Assembly: GCF_900086725.1 (NCBI RefSeq)
Contig: NZ_LT574838.1
Location: 1,585,649 to 1,649,648, forward strand
DNA: 64,000 bases
Source: Bariatricus massiliensis
Lineage (GTDB): Bacteria; Bacillota; Clostridia; Lachnospirales; Lachnospiraceae
Direction: 5' to 3'
Shown: in pieces, positions 62,114 to 64,000 of the stretch
Numbering within the stretch: the stretch's first letter is position 1
Layout of the letters: each line of letters starts with the position of its first letter
Translations under genes and position numbers: made by a program
The notes under the pieces: generated by a model
The model's database searches: none
What the model saw: the letters and a program-made list of their open reading frames with translations, nothing else
What the model was told of the DNA's origin: nothing

Positions 62114-63304
62114 CTATTTCTCAGATAAGCCAAAGTTCTCAGGCACAACAGGATTTTCCTTCTGCTTTATCGGAACAATAGCATTTTGTGGTTCAACAGG
62201 ATCGCCTACCGTATAGTCGTCCCCCATCTCCTCGTCCGGGCAGACCGTTGTCCATGCCATCTCCATTACATCGTCAACGGTAAGGCCGCTCTTTGTAATA
62301 ATTCCAAGGCGCAGATAGTCTTCAGCAATCTCACGAAGCGCATTTTCAGTAAATGCATCCGAAAGTCCAAAGTGCAATGAATCCCAGAACTCCATCTGGT
62401 TTTGTTTTTCACCGGTCATCTTATTTGTATCGAACATAGTCTGGACTGCCTCTTCAGAATTGAGACGGTTATACTCTCCGGCACGTTTGATTGCTTTCAC
62501 TACATACTTTGCATGTACAGGGTTCTTTTCAATAAAGTCGTTGTTCATAGCGGTCACACAGCAGGCCTCGTCCTGAAATTCTTTGCTGTATGAAATGGAG
62601 CAGATCATACGCATATCTTCACGGTAGTTAGCCAGTACAAAATAATCCGAGAAAATAGAAGCGTCTACTTCGCCGCTCTCCATAGCCGCTACAGTCGCCG
62701 CGCTATCGTTAATATCTAAGAACTCTACGTCCTTGGTAGGATCGACTCCATATTCATCCAATAAGCGGTAACAGATATTCTGGTCGGAATTCCCGATACC
62801 GTCATGAATAGCTATTTTCTTGCCAACCAGATCTTCTGCAGTCTGGATATCGCTGTCAGCAGGCACAAAAATTGATTTACAGCCGATATGGGAACCTGCC
62901 ACAAATGTCATATTAACATTGTTCGTAATAGGAACCAGCATGGTGGCAATATGATCCGTTCCCCACATGCACTGCCCTGTACCTACTGTCTCCACGACAG
63001 AGCTGCCCTCCACATAGGAAGCGTTAATTCCATATTCTTCATAATAACCGAGAACCTCAGCCATATATTTTGCGGATACACAAGCGCCGCCGTTGAAAAG
63101 ATAATTAAGCTCCGTACCAAATGCAGGTTCTTTCTGCATTGCCTCCCAGTCTTCCTCTGATACGGCTTCTGGGCGTTCCAAAGTTTTTCCCGCTTCTTTT
63201 TTGGAAGAATCCTCTTTTTTAGACTCTTCCTTCTGTCCGCAGGCAGCGAGTGACAGTGTCATGACTACAGCTAGCGCCGCTGCCATAAATCGTTTTAATT
63301 TCAT
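62114..63304 (-). CDS. NitT/TauT-type substrate-binding lipoprotein, second system
   Basis: This 396-residue lipoprotein has signal peptide and lipobox LAAC (Cys19), an acidic/Lys linker, then an NMT1/SsuA-like fold: LNYLFNGGACVSAKYMAEVLGYYEEYGI in pieces, VPADSDIQTAEDLVGKKIAIHDG and VDASIFSDYFVL. The frame is open to 63349, but ATG 63304 follows GAGAGG. The ATPase gene lies upstream on the same strand. Both this and the 28-30 kb system are of the same type but only distantly related. Ligand unknown. Confidence 0.9.
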   Translation of the reverse strand: MKLKRFMAAALAVVMTLSLAACGQKEESKKEDSSKKEAGKTLERPEAVSEEDWEAMQKEPAFGTELNYLFNGGACVSAKYMAEVLGYYEEYGINASYVEGSSVVETVGTGQCMWGTDHIATMLVPITNNVNMTFVAGSHIGCKSIFVPADSDIQTAEDLVGKKIAIHDGIGNSDQNICYRLLDEYGVDPTKDVEFLDINDSAATVAAMESGEVDASIFSDYFVLANYREDMRMICSISYSKEFQDEACCVTAMNNDFIEKNPVHAKYVVKAIKRAGEYNRLNSEEAVQTMFDTNKMTGEKQNQMEFWDSLHFGLSDAFTENALREIAEDYLRLGIITKSGLTVDDVMEMAWTTVCPDEEMGDDYTVGDPVEPQNAIVPIKQKENPVVPENFGLSEK

Positions 63305-63403
63305 AATACATACCTCTCTTTTCATAATGCTATTTATCCATAAAATCATGGGAACTGCAGCAATTCCTCAGATTCATGGGAACATGATACATAGTAGATG
63401 CCC

Positions 63404-64000
63404 CTATCTCCTGCCTCCAAAGTGGAGTCTGTTGAGAATTTCATTGCGGTACTCTACAAAAACGGCAGAAGAGCGGTCTCTGGGATACTCTTCTTCTATT
63501 TTAATATCAGCTACCACCCGCCCGGGATTCGCGTCCATGACAATGACACGGGTTCCCATATAGATGGCTTCATCCACATCATGCGTGACCATCATAGCAA
63601 GCTGCTGATTCTCATGCCAGATTTTGAGGATTTCATCCTGCATATTCATACGAGTAAAGGCATCCAGCGCTCCTAATGGCTCGTCCAGAAGGAGAATGTC
63701 GGGTTCACTGATTAGGGAACGCACAAGCGCCACCCTCTGTGCCATCCCTCCTGATAACTGTCCCGGATAATCCCGCCGGAATGACTCCAACCCGATTACC
63801 CTCAGCATCTGCTCTACTTTCTCTTCATTGCCCTTCAGTTTCCCCTGCATCTTTAGGCTAAACGCAATATTCTTCTCCACCGTCAGCCATGGGAACAATG
63901 TAGGCTTCTGGAACACCATGCTGCGCTCCGGCGACGGTTCCCGAACCTCATTCCCATTTACGGCCACCCTGCCGGTAGTCGGGTGAATCAGCCCTGCCAC
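63404..64000 (-). CDS. NitT/TauT-type ABC ATPase, 5' end missing
   Basis: The C-terminal 198 codons are present and the gene runs off the right edge before its Walker A motif. Visible parts are Q-loop MVFQKPTLFPWLTV, signature LSGGMAQRVALVRSL, Walker B ILLLDEPLGALD and the H-loop MVTHDVDEA. It is the SsuB/TauB type. The binding-protein gene follows after 99 bases, whose only notable feature is a repeated TTCCCATGA. Confidence 0.9.
   Translation of the reverse strand: MAGLIHPTTGRVAVNGNEVREPSPERSMVFQKPTLFPWLTVEKNIAFSLKMQGKLKGNEEKVEQMLRVIGLESFRRDYPGQLSGGMAQRVALVRSLISEPDILLLDEPLGALDAFTRMNMQDEILKIWHENQQLAMMVTHDVDEAIYMGTRVIVMDANPGRVVADIKIEEEYPRDRSSAVFVEYRNEILNRLHFGGRR

Noticed and set aside
63305..63403. 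Riboswitch before the second binding-protein gene
   Set aside because: The 99-base gap lies between two genes of one operon and shows only a short repeated TTCCCATGA, with no aptamer pattern such as TPP.
1..64000. CRISPR array, prophage or rRNA
   Set aside because: No regularly spaced direct repeats, cas genes, phage structural genes or rRNA sequence were seen anywhere in the window.

Overview
The window looks like a chromosomal segment of a gut Lachnospiraceae-type Firmicute (Clostridium cluster XIVa). Supporting signs are strong AGGAGG ribosome binding sites, SpoVG, the glgC-glgD pair, a murC / dnaD-dnaI / prs block, a VTC-DUF4956-DUF4353 operon, an Rpn-family nuclease and a Tn916-family integrase. 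Gene starts were chosen by ribosome binding sites and conserved N-termini. No homology search was possible.

Layout. 1-14.4 kb is mostly housekeeping: a PfkB sugar kinase (cut by the edge), spoVG, glgD-glgC (glycogen) and, divergently, murC. Three DnaA boxes precede a dnaD-dnaI-prs operon. A minus-strand group follows: a VanR/VanS-like two-component system, YhaO/YhaN-like nuclease and ATPase, and asnS. 14.4-19.5 kb holds a large cell-wall-anchored M64 (IgA-peptidase family) protein with a second, catalytically dead copy of its protease domain, queT under a preQ1-I riboswitch, a YjdF-like membrane protein and tRNA-Gly(UCC). 19.6-34.7 kb contains a dCache-GGDEF protein, two MATE exporters, a proline iminopeptidase, an EamA transporter, a K+-dependent membrane pyrophosphatase, a NitT/TauT-type ABC importer, recQ, a C39-like peptidase and the start of an ECF sigma / DUF4179 anti-sigma pair. 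35.5-39 kb is the polyphosphate-polymerase-like operon, followed by a phosphopantetheinyl transferase, an iron alcohol dehydrogenase, asnB, an AEC carrier and tRNA-Pro(GGG).

44-56 kb is accessory and decaying. It has an IS-end-like inverted repeat, an Rpn nuclease, about 1 kb of degraded DNA, and a 6.4-kb Tn916-derived element (int, xis, Rep_trans initiator/relaxase, regulators, small membrane proteins) with no conjugation module. The element appears to split a nucleotidyl-cyclase-like gene. Next to it lie a small ORF and an MFS gene, each broken by one in-frame TAG. 56-62 kb carries two tandem ChaN/EreA-like lipoproteins and three zinc-ribbon/TPR-like membrane proteins. The window ends in a second NitT/TauT-type ABC system.

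The most unusual signals are non-coding: (1) a perfect four-helix cloverleaf of 74 nt between recQ and the ABC operon; (2) a hairpin repeat present twice, each time fused to the T-tract of a minus-strand terminator, with its stem conserved by base pairing rather than by sequence; (3) interleaved, mutually exclusive stems in the leader of the sigma-factor operon.
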